DNA from: Methanosarcina sp. DH2
Lineage (GTDB): Archaea; Halobacteriota; Methanosarcinia; Methanosarcinales; Methanosarcinaceae
DNA: 64,000 bases
Direction: 5' to 3'
NCBI RefSeq assembly: GCF_020804225.1
Contig: NZ_WJBI01000020.1
Span: forward strand, 1-64,000
A program made the translations under genes and the position numbers. This document shows, piece by piece, positions 53,611 through 62,491 of the stretch; position 1 is the first letter of the stretch; each line of letters starts with the position of its first letter. The notes under the pieces are model-generated. The model was not told the origin of the DNA. It made no database searches and was given only the letters and a program-made list of their open reading frames with translations.

Positions 53611-56600
53611 ACTCAAATGGTTCAGGGTACATCAATGTATCGGGGAGTTTGATAACCTCACAGTTGATTTCCTCGATGCATGGGGAAAGGGTGAACTTTG
53701 ATTATGCCAATCCTTCCACTTTCAAGGTCCCCTGGAATCCAGATGACACAGCTCCTGATGAAAAGGAATACGAGCTCAGAGTAAAGGATGCCTTTGAGAG
53801 CCTGAAGCGCCGCTGGGACACATACGGAGAAAAACTGAGGTCCATGGACCCAAAGGATGCCCGCAATTACTGGCAGAGGCCCCTGCTTGAAGCCCTCGGT
53901 TTTAACATCGCGCATACTTCGGCTCATAGAGAGATCAGCGAAAACCTGAAGTTTAACTTTTCACACAGGGGATGGCGAAAAGAGCCAGATGTGCCAAACC
54001 CGCCTGTGGTACATATTATTCCTCCTTCCCAGGGACTTGATGAGCGCCCTGTGCGTGGAGAACCGAGTGCTCATGACGCTCTGCAGGGTTTTTTGAATAC
54101 TGAGGACGACAAATGGGCTCTTCTGACGAATGGCCTGTTCCTGCGCCTTCTGCGAGACTTCCACCATACCACTGTAAAAGGATACGTTGAGTTTGATATC
54201 GAGGCAATTTTTCACAACCGCCTTTATTCGGATTTCCAGGCCCTTTACAGGTTTGCCCATGCAAGCCGCTTTGCTCCTGTGCCTTCAAAGAAAACCCCCA
54301 AAAAAGTTGAGGTAAATGAAGAAGGCGAGGAGATTGCAGTTGAACAAGAGACTACCGAGATATACCTTGAGAAATACTTCAAGCACAGCCAGTCCGTAGG
54401 TGAGTCGATAGGCAAGAACCTGAGGGAAAACGTGGTGAGAGCTATCGAGGCTTTTGGGAACGGTTTTCTCAGGAATTACCTGATAGAGAAGTTAAGGGAC
54501 GATGAAAAGGAGTGTCATGCTTATTATGAAGAAATCCTGCGGGTAATCTACAGGATCATCTTTCTCCTCTATGCAGAACAGAGGGCCCTTATCGGAGGAC
54601 ACGGAACCCCTGGCCATGATCTGTACTTAGAGAACTACAGCATCACAGCCCTTCGGGACTTTGCAGCTGAGACCATAGAAGACAACAACTTCCAGCACGA
54701 CTCCCACACCGACCTCTGGGAAGGGCTGCTTGTTACTTTTAAAATGATTAAGGAAGGGGTGGAAGAACTCGATATTTATCCTTACAACGGCATGCTCTTC
54801 GACATTTCCGCCGACAACTACGTGGGCAAATTCTCCTGCAAAAACAGCGAGTTTCTCGAAGCTGTCCGTTTTCTGACCCTTACGGAAATCGACGGGGTCA
54901 GGCAGACCATCTCCTACGCGGACCTTTCCGTAGAAGAGTTCGGTTCGATCTACGAAAGCCTCCTCGACTACGCCCCAAGGATCACCTCAGCCCCTGAAGA
55001 AATCGAGGGCAGGAAATATGCCCCTAACCGTTTCATCCTCGACCCGAGGGGTTCGGACCGAAAGTCCACGGGCTCCTATTACACAAATCCTGGCCTTGTC
55101 CAGGAATTAATTAAAAGTGCACTTATTCCAATCATGGAAGCCCGCCTGAGCGAAGTTGCTGACACCCGCTCGGCAAAAGAAAAAGCTCTCCTCTCCATCA
55201 AGGTCTGCGACCCTGCCTGCGGAAGTGGAGCTTTCCTTATTGCAGCCTGCAACAAGCTCGGAAGAGAACTTGCAAAGATAAGATCAGGCGAAGAGCTCCC
55301 AGCCAAGGACGTTGAACAGGAGGCCAGACGTGACGTCCTTCTTCATTGCATCTATGGAGTGGATATTAACCCCATGGCCGTGGAACTTGCCAAAGTCTCC
55401 CTCTGGATCAATGCAGCCGTACGGGAAAAACCCTTAAACTTCCTCGACCACCACATCAAATGTGGAAATTCCCTTGTGGGTGTAACCCCAGAGCTTATGG
55501 AAAAGGGAATCCCTGACGGAGCCTTCACCCCCGTAGAAGGAGACGACAAGAAAGTTGCTTCTTATTTCAAGAAGATCAACAGAGAGCAGAAAAAGAACAA
55601 ATCCGTTACTGGATGGCTTATAAAGGAAGGTACTGCAAGGGTCTGTTCCAGAGAGTTCGCCAAACTCGATGAAGAAATAGAACTGACACCACACGAGGTA
55701 AATGAAAAAAGAGCCCACTATGAAGCTCTCCTCGCCAGCAAAGAATACAATCGCCTGAAATTCCTCGCTGACCTCTGGACAAGTGCCTTCTTCTGGCCCC
55801 TCACTGAAGAAAAGGAAGACGTGGTAACAAACGGCCTTTTCATGGCTTATGCCTCAAATGACCTCCTGGACCCCTACCCCGAAATTGTCCAGAAAGTCAA
55901 CTCTTTTGTCCAGGAATACAAATTCTTCCACTGGCACCTCGAATTCCCCGACGTCTTCAGTGGAGAAAACCAAGGATTTGACTGCGTACTAGGAAACCCA
56001 CCATGGGAGAGAATAAAACTACAGGAAAAAGAATTCTTCGAATACCGCTCCCCCGAAATCGCAAATGCCAGCAACGCCTCCCAGCGTAAAAAACTCATCC
56101 AGAAACTTTACGAAAAAGACCCCGCCCTTAACCAGGCTTTCAGAAAAGCAAAACGCATGAGCGAGTGCGAAAGCCTTTTTCTTCACGAGTCTGACCGATT
56201 CCCCCTCACAGGCAAAGGCGACATCAACACTTATGCTGTTTTTACTGAATTAACACGGTCAATCATAAATCTATGTGGAAAAACAGGCATCATCGTTCCA
56301 ACGGGAATTGCTACTGATTTCACTTATTGTGACTTTTTTAGTGACATGATGAAAAGAGAGCAATTAGTTAGCTTATACGATTTTGAGAACAAAGAAGGAT
56401 TATTTCCAGGGACACATAGACAGTATAAGTTTTCTCTTTTGACTATTTCTGGAGGGTACATACCTAAAGCACAATTTGCCTTTTTTTTGCATAATGTAGG
56501 CGAAATAAACAAAAACAGATACTTTACTTTAGGCTATGATGATCTATCTCTAATTAACCCAAACACTCGAACAATACCAATTTTAAGGAGCCTTCTGGAC

Positions 56601-57611
56601 GCTGAATTGATTAAGCGAATTCATAGAAATGTCAACGTCCTAATTGATGAATCCAATCAAAATAATCTGTGGGGAATTACATTTGACACAATGTATCACA
56701 TGACTAACGATAGTCATCTTTTTTATTCGGAAAATTCTTTAAATGAAAATGGATATATTTTGGAAGGAAATCTTTTTACCAGTGATGAAGAAACATATCT
56801 TCCATTATATGAAGGAAAAATGATTTATCAATTTGATCACCGATTTGCAAACATCAACGAAAAAGATTCAGGAAATGAAACTGTTCCAAATAAAGATTCA
56901 AACAAAGATCCAGAAGTTTCTGTGATCCCACGTTATTGGGTAAAATATTCTGAAGTTTCATCACATCTAAATGGAAAAAAATATATTTTAAGTTTTAGAG
57001 GGATCACGAATCCAGAAAATGAGAGGACGATGATCTCAGCGATATTACCTCTGTGTGGATGTGGAAACTCATTACCTCTTATTTTGATAGATGATCACAA
57101 AGCAACCAAGTTGTCGTTACTTGTTGCCTGTTTAAACACATTTATTGTTGATTGGGCTTCTAGAATGAAAACCCCAAGTCGAAATATGAACTTTTTCATC
57201 ATAAAGCAACTGCCAGTAATCGAACCAGGTAGATACACACAAAATATAATTAATTTAGTTGTTCCTCTCGTTGTTGAACTCACCTACACCGCCTGGGATC
57301 TCAAAACCTTTGCTGAAGATGTTCTTGAAGAAATAGGCCCTGAAAAGTGGAACGAATGGTTCTCAGAAAACCCGCTTGTGGACGGAATTCCGCAGCCTTT
57401 CAAATGGGATGAAGAGCGGCGGTTGAATTTGAGGTGTGAGTTGGATGCGGTTTATGCGCATTTGTATGGGATCTCGAAGGATGACCTAGATTATATTCTC
57501 GGGACGTTTCCGATTGTGAGGAAGAAGGATGAGGGGAAGTATGGGACGTACAGGACGAGGGATTTGATTATGGGGCATTATGAGAAGTATGAAGGGATTG
57601 TAAAGGAGTAA
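53607..57611 (+). CDS. Large N6-adenine DNA methylase (DISARM DrmMI-like / Eco57I-type)
   Basis: 1334 residues; GTG 53607 overlaps the helicase stop and follows a perfect GGAGGTGA. An N-terminal helical region of about 500 residues precedes the methylase domain with motif I DPACGSGAFLIA (about 534) and motif IV GNPPWERI (about 794), that is N-P-P-W for adenine methylation. A specificity-like region (about 870-1225) and a conserved C-terminal 100 residues ([16 protein letters not shown] onward) follow. Codons for the specificity region (about 56225-57285) are markedly AT-rich while both sides are GC-richer, suggesting a swapped segment. The last 100 codons are copied twice downstream. Confidence 0.85.
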   Translation: MNSNGSGYINVSGSLITSQLISSMHGERVNFDYANPSTFKVPWNPDDTAPDEKEYELRVKDAFESLKRRWDTYGEKLRSMDPKDARNYWQRPLLEALGFNIAHTSAHREISENLKFNFSHRGWRKEPDVPNPPVVHIIPPSQGLDERPVRGEPSAHDALQGFLNTEDDKWALLTNGLFLRLLRDFHHTTVKGYVEFDIEAIFHNRLYSDFQALYRFAHASRFAPVPSKKTPKKVEVNEEGEEIAVEQETTEIYLEKYFKHSQSVGESIGKNLRENVVRAIEAFGNGFLRNYLIEKLRDDEKECHAYYEEILRVIYRIIFLLYAEQRALIGGHGTPGHDLYLENYSITALRDFAAETIEDNNFQHDSHTDLWEGLLVTFKMIKEGVEELDIYPYNGMLFDISADNYVGKFSCKNSEFLEAVRFLTLTEIDGVRQTISYADLSVEEFGSIYESLLDYAPRITSAPEEIEGRKYAPNRFILDPRGSDRKSTGSYYTNPGLVQELIKSALIPIMEARLSEVADTRSAKEKALLSIKVCDPACGSGAFLIAACNKLGRELAKIRSGEELPAKDVEQEARRDVLLHCIYGVDINPMAVELAKVSLWINAAVREKPLNFLDHHIKCGNSLVGVTPELMEKGIPDGAFTPVEGDDKKVASYFKKINREQKKNKSVTGWLIKEGTARVCSREFAKLDEEIELTPHEVNEKRAHYEALLASKEYNRLKFLADLWTSAFFWPLTEEKEDVVTNGLFMAYASNDLLDPYPEIVQKVNSFVQEYKFFHWHLEFPDVFSGENQGFDCVLGNPPWERIKLQEKEFFEYRSPEIANASNASQRKKLIQKLYEKDPALNQAFRKAKRMSECESLFLHESDRFPLTGKGDINTYAVFTELTRSIINLCGKTGIIVPTGIATDFTYCDFFSDMMKREQLVSLYDFENKEGLFPGTHRQYKFSLLTISGGYIPKAQFAFFLHNVGEINKNRYFTLGYDDLSLINPNTRTIPILRSLLDAELIKRIHRNVNVLIDESNQNNLWGITFDTMYHMTNDSHLFYSENSLNENGYILEGNLFTSDEETYLPLYEGKMIYQFDHRFANINEKDSGNETVPNKDSNKDPEVSVIPRYWVKYSEVSSHLNGKKYILSFRGITNPENERTMISAILPLCGCGNSLPLILIDDHKATKLSLLVACLNTFIVDWASRMKTPSRNMNFFIIKQLPVIEPGRYTQNIINLVVPLVVELTYTAWDLKTFAEDVLEEIGPEKWNEWFSENPLVDGIPQPFKWDEERRLNLRCELDAVYAHLYGISKDDLDYILGTFPIVRKKDEGKYGTYRTRDLIMGHYEKYEGIVKE

Positions 57612-57749
57612 AATTACTTTTAATCCTTTTCCAGAAAGTGGAGACAAAATTAACATTGGAGGTCATTATTTAGGTTATTTCATGGGGATATTTATCCCTT
57701 ATTTAGGAGAAAATATTAAAAAATTAAATAGTCACTTAAATAATATAGA
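57612..57749 (+). pseudogene. Interrupted short reading frame at the insertion site
   Basis: A frame without a start (NPFPESGDKINIGGHYLGYF, then PYLGENIKKLN) runs from just after the methylase stop into the element at 57759. If the element and one target duplication are removed, it continues ECRKSL to a stop near 60410. It is probably the tail of an unidentified gene, already truncated before the insertion. Confidence 0.35.
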
Positions 57750-57758
57750 AGAGTGTAG
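57750..57758. repeat. 9-bp target-site duplication, left copy
   Basis: AGAGTGTAG abuts the left inverted repeat at 57759 and recurs exactly at 60390-60398 after the right inverted repeat. Confidence 0.8.
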
Positions 57759-57856
57759 GGCTTTGTGTAAAAAATAGCTTCTGTGTAAAAAATCAAATTT
57801 AACTTATAGTTACCACAATAATTATTAATAAATAAGTCATAAAATAGTCATATTAA

Positions 57857-58033
57857 ATGACTAAAATAACCAAATCTGGAACACAACTCAAAATATCTAT
57901 CCCAAAAGAAATCATACAACTTACTGGATGGGATGAAAACACTGAATTGATATTATTCCCATATATCAAAGATCCAGATGAGAAAGTAACAGCAGAAACA
58001 CCAATAATAATCAAAAAAGTTGAATCTAAATGA
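57857..58033 (+). CDS. AbrB/SpoVT-like small protein (58 aa)
   Basis: MTKITKSGTQLKISIPKEII then QLTGWDENTEL is the swapped-hairpin AbrB pattern (x-x-S-G-x-x-x-x-x-I-P-K-E-I). AbrB-type proteins are dimeric DNA-binding regulators and common antitoxins. As the first gene of the cassette it probably represses the operon. Too short for many gene finders. Confidence 0.7.
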   Translation: MTKITKSGTQLKISIPKEIIQLTGWDENTELILFPYIKDPDEKVTAETPIIIKKVESK

Positions 58034-58052
58034 CATATAGGATGTGTAATCT

Positions 58053-58634
58053 ATGAAATTTTCACTTGATAGTATTGCTGAAGATTTATCCTATCTCAAC
58101 ATTGCAATACTTGAACTGTTGGAATCAGATAATCAAAGTCCTATTGAAGGAAACACTGCATTCCAAAAAGAAATGTTTTTGATAGGAAATTTCATAGATG
58201 ACGTTGGTGAAGATGCAGAGTTTATCCCCCACTCTTTTGGGCCATATAGTGAAGCAGCAGAAGTTAGTTTAAATGATCTCATATCACTTGGACTTGCTAG
58301 AAAAGAATACAAAAACAATTACAAAATAACCGATGCTGGTAGCCGCGTTCTTAAGATCGTTCAAAAGCGTTTTTCAGATGAAGAGCTTGAGTCAATTGCG
58401 GATTTCAAAAGATTTTTGGGAGAACTAACTGTTGATGAAATTCTTCTTTTTGTCTATGCATCATATCCTAAGTACACCATTGAATCTACTGTATACAAGC
58501 GTATTATGAGAAAAAGACTTAGTGATGCAATTTCTATATATAAAAAAGGATTGATTAGCTTAGAAAAAGCTGCATTTTTGGCTGGAATGAATATAGAGTC
58601 ATTTCTTGATACATTGAAGGAGGCACAAATATGA
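58053..58634 (+). CDS. Antitoxin-like protein with C-terminal UPF0175 domain
   Basis: 193 residues. The N-terminal part (FIPHSFGPYSEAAEVSLNDL, then GLARKEYKNNYKITDAG) reads as a winged-helix unit with resemblance to SocA/DUF4065-type antitoxins. The C-terminus, YKKGLISLEKAAFLAGMNIE and SFLDTLKE, is a UPF0175 signature, a family paired with DUF3368 PIN toxins. Its stop overlaps the next start (ATGA), as in toxin-antitoxin operons. Confidence 0.7.
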   Translation: MKFSLDSIAEDLSYLNIAILELLESDNQSPIEGNTAFQKEMFLIGNFIDDVGEDAEFIPHSFGPYSEAAEVSLNDLISLGLARKEYKNNYKITDAGSRVLKIVQKRFSDEELESIADFKRFLGELTVDEILLFVYASYPKYTIESTVYKRIMRKRLSDAISIYKKGLISLEKAAFLAGMNIESFLDTLKEAQI

Positions 58635-59128
58635 AAATATTTGATACCTCTTCAATTGTGTGCTTATTAAGGGAAGCGGAATGTCCTGAGGCTTTTGAAA
58701 TATGTAAAAAATATGGTTATGAACTTGGAATTACTAAGCAAGTTTATGAAGAACTCAAAGAGAATCCTGAAACTTTTGATTTATTTCAATCCCATACTAA
58801 TTTTGTAATTCTTGATGATGTTCATGAAAATTGTCTATCCAAGATTTCAGATAGATATCCTTGGATGCATAAGGGGGAACTTAGTGTTGTTTGTGCGGGT
58901 ATAAATAAAAAAAATAATGGTCATACATATCATTGCATTATTGATGAAAAGGCAAGAAAATTGAAAGATGTATATGACCTAAAAATAAACGGTACAATCG
59001 GAATGCTAATATGGCAAAAAAATGAACTAAGTGAATTGACAAGTTCAGAATGTGAGAAATTATATTACAAAATAAAAGAATCACCTTTTTGGATTAAAGA
59101 TGATATTCTTAGAGGATTGTTAAAATGA
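58631..59128 (+). CDS. PIN-domain ribonuclease toxin (DUF3368-like)
   Basis: 165 residues with the PIN acidic residues: FDTSSIVCLL (D5), E in QVYEELKEN, GELSVVCAG (E), and IIDEKARK (D). The following LKINGTIGMLIW matches the G-T-x-G-x-L end of DUF3368 PIN proteins. Expected to be an RNase neutralised by the upstream UPF0175 protein. Overlaps both neighbours by four bases. Confidence 0.75.
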   Translation: MKIFDTSSIVCLLREAECPEAFEICKKYGYELGITKQVYEELKENPETFDLFQSHTNFVILDDVHENCLSKISDRYPWMHKGELSVVCAGINKKNNGHTYHCIIDEKARKLKDVYDLKINGTIGMLIWQKNELSELTSSECEKLYYKIKESPFWIKDDILRGLLK

Positions 59129-60291
59129 CTAAAGAAACAAAAATTCGTCAATATTCAACTGCAGATGATACCGAATTGAGGTCTTTTAATATTCATCTTG
59201 GCGATAAAACAATTAAAACACCAACAAAAGCAGTCCTCACAAATAATTTCTATAAGGAAACTACGTTTCCAAGCGATTTATCCGATATACAAGAATTGTT
59301 TGTACGACTTGATGATAAAACGCTTGTCAAAGCAGATAATGATAATAAATATTCATCTAAGAAAAACAACGATTTGGGAAAACAAAAAGATAAAGCAAAT
59401 GGTTGCCCTCATTTTTGCCTATTAGAATTTAAAAATAAAGGAGAAGAATGGAGATATCCTACAGAATATGAGATTGAAGTATTGACAAACCTTGCTTATT
59501 CACATTCCAGTATCACCCCCATTCCCTCAATTCCTAAAGTAGCTAGAAAATTAGATCCTGAAAATTTTGATTTCTTCTTAGAATACTTAGACACATGTTA
59601 CAATAGTATTGAAGTTAGAAATAAAAAAAGTATTTTAGGATATATACCAGCTGTAGCACCTGCTTATGGGAGAGCACTTATTAATTTTTACTTAGATAGA
59701 GGAATTAATGCCTACTATATTGATTTTGATGGGACTATGGTAAAATCTCGTGCTGATACAATAAATGCTATGAAGGTAGAACTTGCAAAACGTGGGTATG
59801 AAGAAAATAACTTTTTCCATTATGTAAATGCAAGCTATGGAAAAGCAATTAACGATGAAAAGGTACTTTCTGCAAGAGATCTTTTAGGTTTTGGTTATGG
59901 ATTGGACAGTCTTGGAGGTGTTCATGCAGGACCAAGAAGAGATAAAGCATTCTATGAAAAACTTAAAGAAATGAAAGATGTAACCAGAAACGTCAATAGG
60001 TTGCTTAATGTAGAAGATTATGGTTACTATCGCTTTGACACTATAAAAGACAATATAGAAAGCTTCTATCCAGAAAATGCATTAATCGAAAAAGAAGAAC
60101 TTTTTATAAATGTAGAAAGTAGAGTACAAAATTATCTAAAAATAGTTAATTTGCAACAGCAATGCATTGAAGCTGATAAGTTAACTCAAATTGTAGATGA
60201 GAATCCCGACAAATCATTAGACTATTACAAATCAAAAAAGAATGTAAAGGATACTGATTTGAAAGACCTCTCTAAAAATGTAATACATTGA
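59125..60291 (+). CDS. Unknown protein translationally coupled to the PIN toxin (388 aa)
   Basis: A soluble protein. A low-complexity charged segment (about 65-95) precedes an alpha/beta core with IPAVAPAYGRALINFYLDRG, NAYYIDFDGTMVKSRADTI and LGFGYGLDSLGGVHAGPRR. The alternating strands and Asp/Gly/His/Arg motifs suggest an enzyme, perhaps a TIM-barrel (TGT-like) or a HAD-like fold, but I cannot settle either. It is the fourth gene of a cassette in which the other three look like a toxin-antitoxin module. Confidence 0.6.
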   Translation: MTKETKIRQYSTADDTELRSFNIHLGDKTIKTPTKAVLTNNFYKETTFPSDLSDIQELFVRLDDKTLVKADNDNKYSSKKNNDLGKQKDKANGCPHFCLLEFKNKGEEWRYPTEYEIEVLTNLAYSHSSITPIPSIPKVARKLDPENFDFFLEYLDTCYNSIEVRNKKSILGYIPAVAPAYGRALINFYLDRGINAYYIDFDGTMVKSRADTINAMKVELAKRGYEENNFFHYVNASYGKAINDEKVLSARDLLGFGYGLDSLGGVHAGPRRDKAFYEKLKEMKDVTRNVNRLLNVEDYGYYRFDTIKDNIESFYPENALIEKEELFINVESRVQNYLKIVNLQQQCIEADKLTQIVDENPDKSLDYYKSKKNVKDTDLKDLSKNVIH

Positions 60292-60341
60292 ATACTATTT
60301 GTTTTTGTTATGGGTTATTCATAAATATCATAACTTAATTG

Positions 60342-60389
60342 GGCTTTGTGTAAAAAATCAAGGCAAAAACTTATTTTTTACACAAAGCC
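60342..60389. repeat. 48-bp palindromic right end of the transposase-less element
   Basis: GGCTTTGTGTAAAAAAT (60342-60358) is inverted as ATTTTTTACACAAAGCC (60373-60389), so the right end carries the terminal repeat twice, head to head. The left end has a second partial copy (TGTGTAAAAAATC at about 57784-57796) in direct orientation. It may itself be a MITE. Confidence 0.75.
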
Positions 60390-60398
60390 AGAGTGTAG
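60390..60398. repeat. 9-bp target-site duplication, right copy
   Basis: AGAGTGTAG, identical to 57750-57758. Confidence 0.8.
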
Positions 60399-60563
60399 GA
60401 AAAGTCTATAATTCACAAAATTTAGCCTATTTTATCATTGCAAATAAATCAAATATTCTGTATAGTGCCGATCTATAGTTTAAACCAAAATAATTCTAAA
60501 AATATAGTATCTGCCTGCAATCTCAAAAAAGAGTGCATAAAGAAGTTTAATAATTTCGCACGG

Positions 60564-60869
60564 CCTTTTGCTGAAGATGTCCTCGAAGAAATAGGCCCTG
60601 AAAAGTGGAACGAATGGTTCTCAGAAAACCCGCTTGTGGACGGAATTCCGCAGCCCTTCAAATGGGATGAAGAGCGGCGGTTGAATTTGAGGTGTGAGCT
60701 GGATGTGGTTTATGCGCATCTTTATGGAATCTCAAAGGATGACCTGGATTATATTCTCGGGACTTTCCCAATTGTGAAAAGGAAGAATGAGGCGAAGTAT
60801 GGGGTGTATAGGACGAGGGATTTGATTCTGGAATATTATGAGAAGTATGAGGGAGCATTAAAAATATAA
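60564..60869 (+). pseudogene. Partial copy B of the methylase 3' end
   Basis: This aligns at about nine bases in ten with 57307-57611: [18 protein letters not shown] through to EKYEGALKI and a stop. It starts within the methylase C-terminal region and has no upstream methylase sequence. The frame is intact for 102 codons, joined upstream to unrelated AT-rich DNA (open from 60438). Confidence 0.88.
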
Positions 60870-61003
60870 TTCCTCTCCTACTCTTTGTACTTTTTGATGC
60901 TTATTGCTATAAAATATAGCTAAGTAGAAATGTTTGTTTGAATCATAATTAAAGTTGAAACTTGAATTTATCAATAAAAGCAGCAATAAAACAGGAATTT
61001 TTT

Positions 61004-62125
61004 ATGAGCAAAAATATTGAATCTAGTGTTTTTTTTGAAGACGATCCCTCTTGTCTGAGTAAACTTAAATCATGTGCTTTCTTCTGGGAAAAAATATGTG
61101 TATATCCTAGTTTTATCCAAGATTTATCAAATATGTCTCAGGAATCTCAGGAATATAGAGACTTAGAGACTTTAATAAATGCAAAGGTAATAAAATTCGC
61201 AGTTGAAAACGAAGCAGAGTTTGAAAGTAACTTATTTGATAGTACCTACTGCCACATGGATAAGAACCTAAGAGATTATTTGTATAAACATTCGAATGAT
61301 TTTATTGTTAAAACGACAGTTCCAGAAAATTCTTATGACATCATAAAGAACGCTTCATCGTGCGAATATAACAATGATGCCTTAAAGAAGACTTTAGACG
61401 ATTCTCTCTACAATTCAATAAAAAATAGTGTACTAGAGGACATGTCTCCTAGTTTGAAATATAGTTACTATGATCCACGTAAAGAAATTCAAAAAATTGC
61501 ATTGGAAGCTGTGGAAACTGCTATAAGTATTCAATATTCGCAGTATCAGAAACGAGAGGAACATATACGATATGGTTTTGAATGGTTAAATGAAAGCCTC
61601 ATTTTAAAAAGTTCAGTTAGCTCCTCAATCTTAACCAATGAATATCTTTACTCATATTATAATTATAAACTTAATAATTTCAAAATCAGTGATGCCAATT
61701 TGTATCTTAAAGGACTTGATGCTGCTATTCCCCTTGTAAGCAAAAAAAATATTGATGATTTTAGTTTGGAAGATATCTTGGAAATAAGGAAAATGAAAGA
61801 ATGGAAAAAAGCAATGGGTAGATTGGGCGAAATCTGTTCCACATCTAAATATCACCATGATACTAAAGAGTTCCAAGAAGAAATAAACCAAGAGATTGTG
61901 GGTGAAATTCTTGATGCATTTGATGACACAAGACAAAGTAAACAGGACTTAGTAACTAGTGGCACAAAAAATGCAGCTTGGACAGCAGTATCTTTCATTC
62001 CAGTAGTAGGTGCACCTATTTCAGCTTTAGGAAGTATGGGGGATACGGTGGCATCTTATTTTATCAATGAAAGGAAACAAAAAGCTCTTCCAGTCTTCAT
62101 GACTAATATTCGAAAAATGAAATAA
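61004..62125 (+). CDS. Unknown cassette protein with hydrophobic C-terminal segment
   Basis: About 373 residues from ATG 61004 (AGGAA at good spacing); the frame is open from 60962. It is mostly helical and acidic (SVFFEDDPSCLSKLKSCAFF, then ALDDTRQS-like regions). Near the end is a hydrophobic, glycine-rich stretch (WTAVSFIPVVGAPISALGSM) that could insert in a membrane, followed by a basic tail. It is the only gene between methylase copies B and C. No family is recognised; its place among defence cassettes suggests an effector. Confidence 0.6.
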   Translation: MSKNIESSVFFEDDPSCLSKLKSCAFFWEKICVYPSFIQDLSNMSQESQEYRDLETLINAKVIKFAVENEAEFESNLFDSTYCHMDKNLRDYLYKHSNDFIVKTTVPENSYDIIKNASSCEYNNDALKKTLDDSLYNSIKNSVLEDMSPSLKYSYYDPRKEIQKIALEAVETAISIQYSQYQKREEHIRYGFEWLNESLILKSSVSSSILTNEYLYSYYNYKLNNFKISDANLYLKGLDAAIPLVSKKNIDDFSLEDILEIRKMKEWKKAMGRLGEICSTSKYHHDTKEFQEEINQEIVGEILDAFDDTRQSKQDLVTSGTKNAAWTAVSFIPVVGAPISALGSMGDTVASYFINERKQKALPVFMTNIRKMK

Positions 62126-62218
62126 TAATATTAATGATATGAATTGTAAAATACTCTGTCTTGTAGGGATGCTTATTTTAGTCAATTTTAGTACGTTGTG
62201 AATATCAACCTAAAAACG

Positions 62219-62484
62219 AGAACCCGCTTGTGGAAGGGGTTCCACAGCCTTTCAAATGGGATGAAGAGCGGCGGTTGAATTTGAGGTGTGAGCTGGATGC
62301 GGTTTATGCGCATTTGTATGGGATCTCGAAGGATGACCTGGATTATATTCTCAGGACATTTCCAATTGTCAAGAGGAAAGATGAGGCGAAGTATGGGGTG
62401 TATAGGACGAAGGACTTGATTATGGAGTATTATGCCAAGTATCAACGAGAAAGTGTGTTTGGAACGGGTAGAGGTACAATTTAA
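62219..62484 (+). pseudogene. Partial copy C of the methylase 3' end
   Basis: Aligns with the last 90 codons of the methylase ([20 protein letters not shown] onward). It starts about 60 bp later in the gene than copy B and ends in a different tail ([14 protein letters not shown]). Separated from copy B by one cargo gene. Confidence 0.88.
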
Positions 62485-62491
62485 AAAAGGT

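Larger units (their letters stand above)
57759..60389. mobile_element. Transposase-less element carrying a toxin-antitoxin-like operon
   Basis: Perfect 18-bp terminal inverted repeats GGCTTTGTGTAAAAAATA (57759-57776, inverted at 60372-60389) are flanked by 9-bp direct repeats AGAGTGTAG. It is 2631 bp long and contains four same-strand genes, none a transposase. It must have been moved by a transposase elsewhere, or it is a composite of two small elements. The terminal sequence resembles ends of some DDE insertion sequences, but I cannot name the family. Confidence 0.75.
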
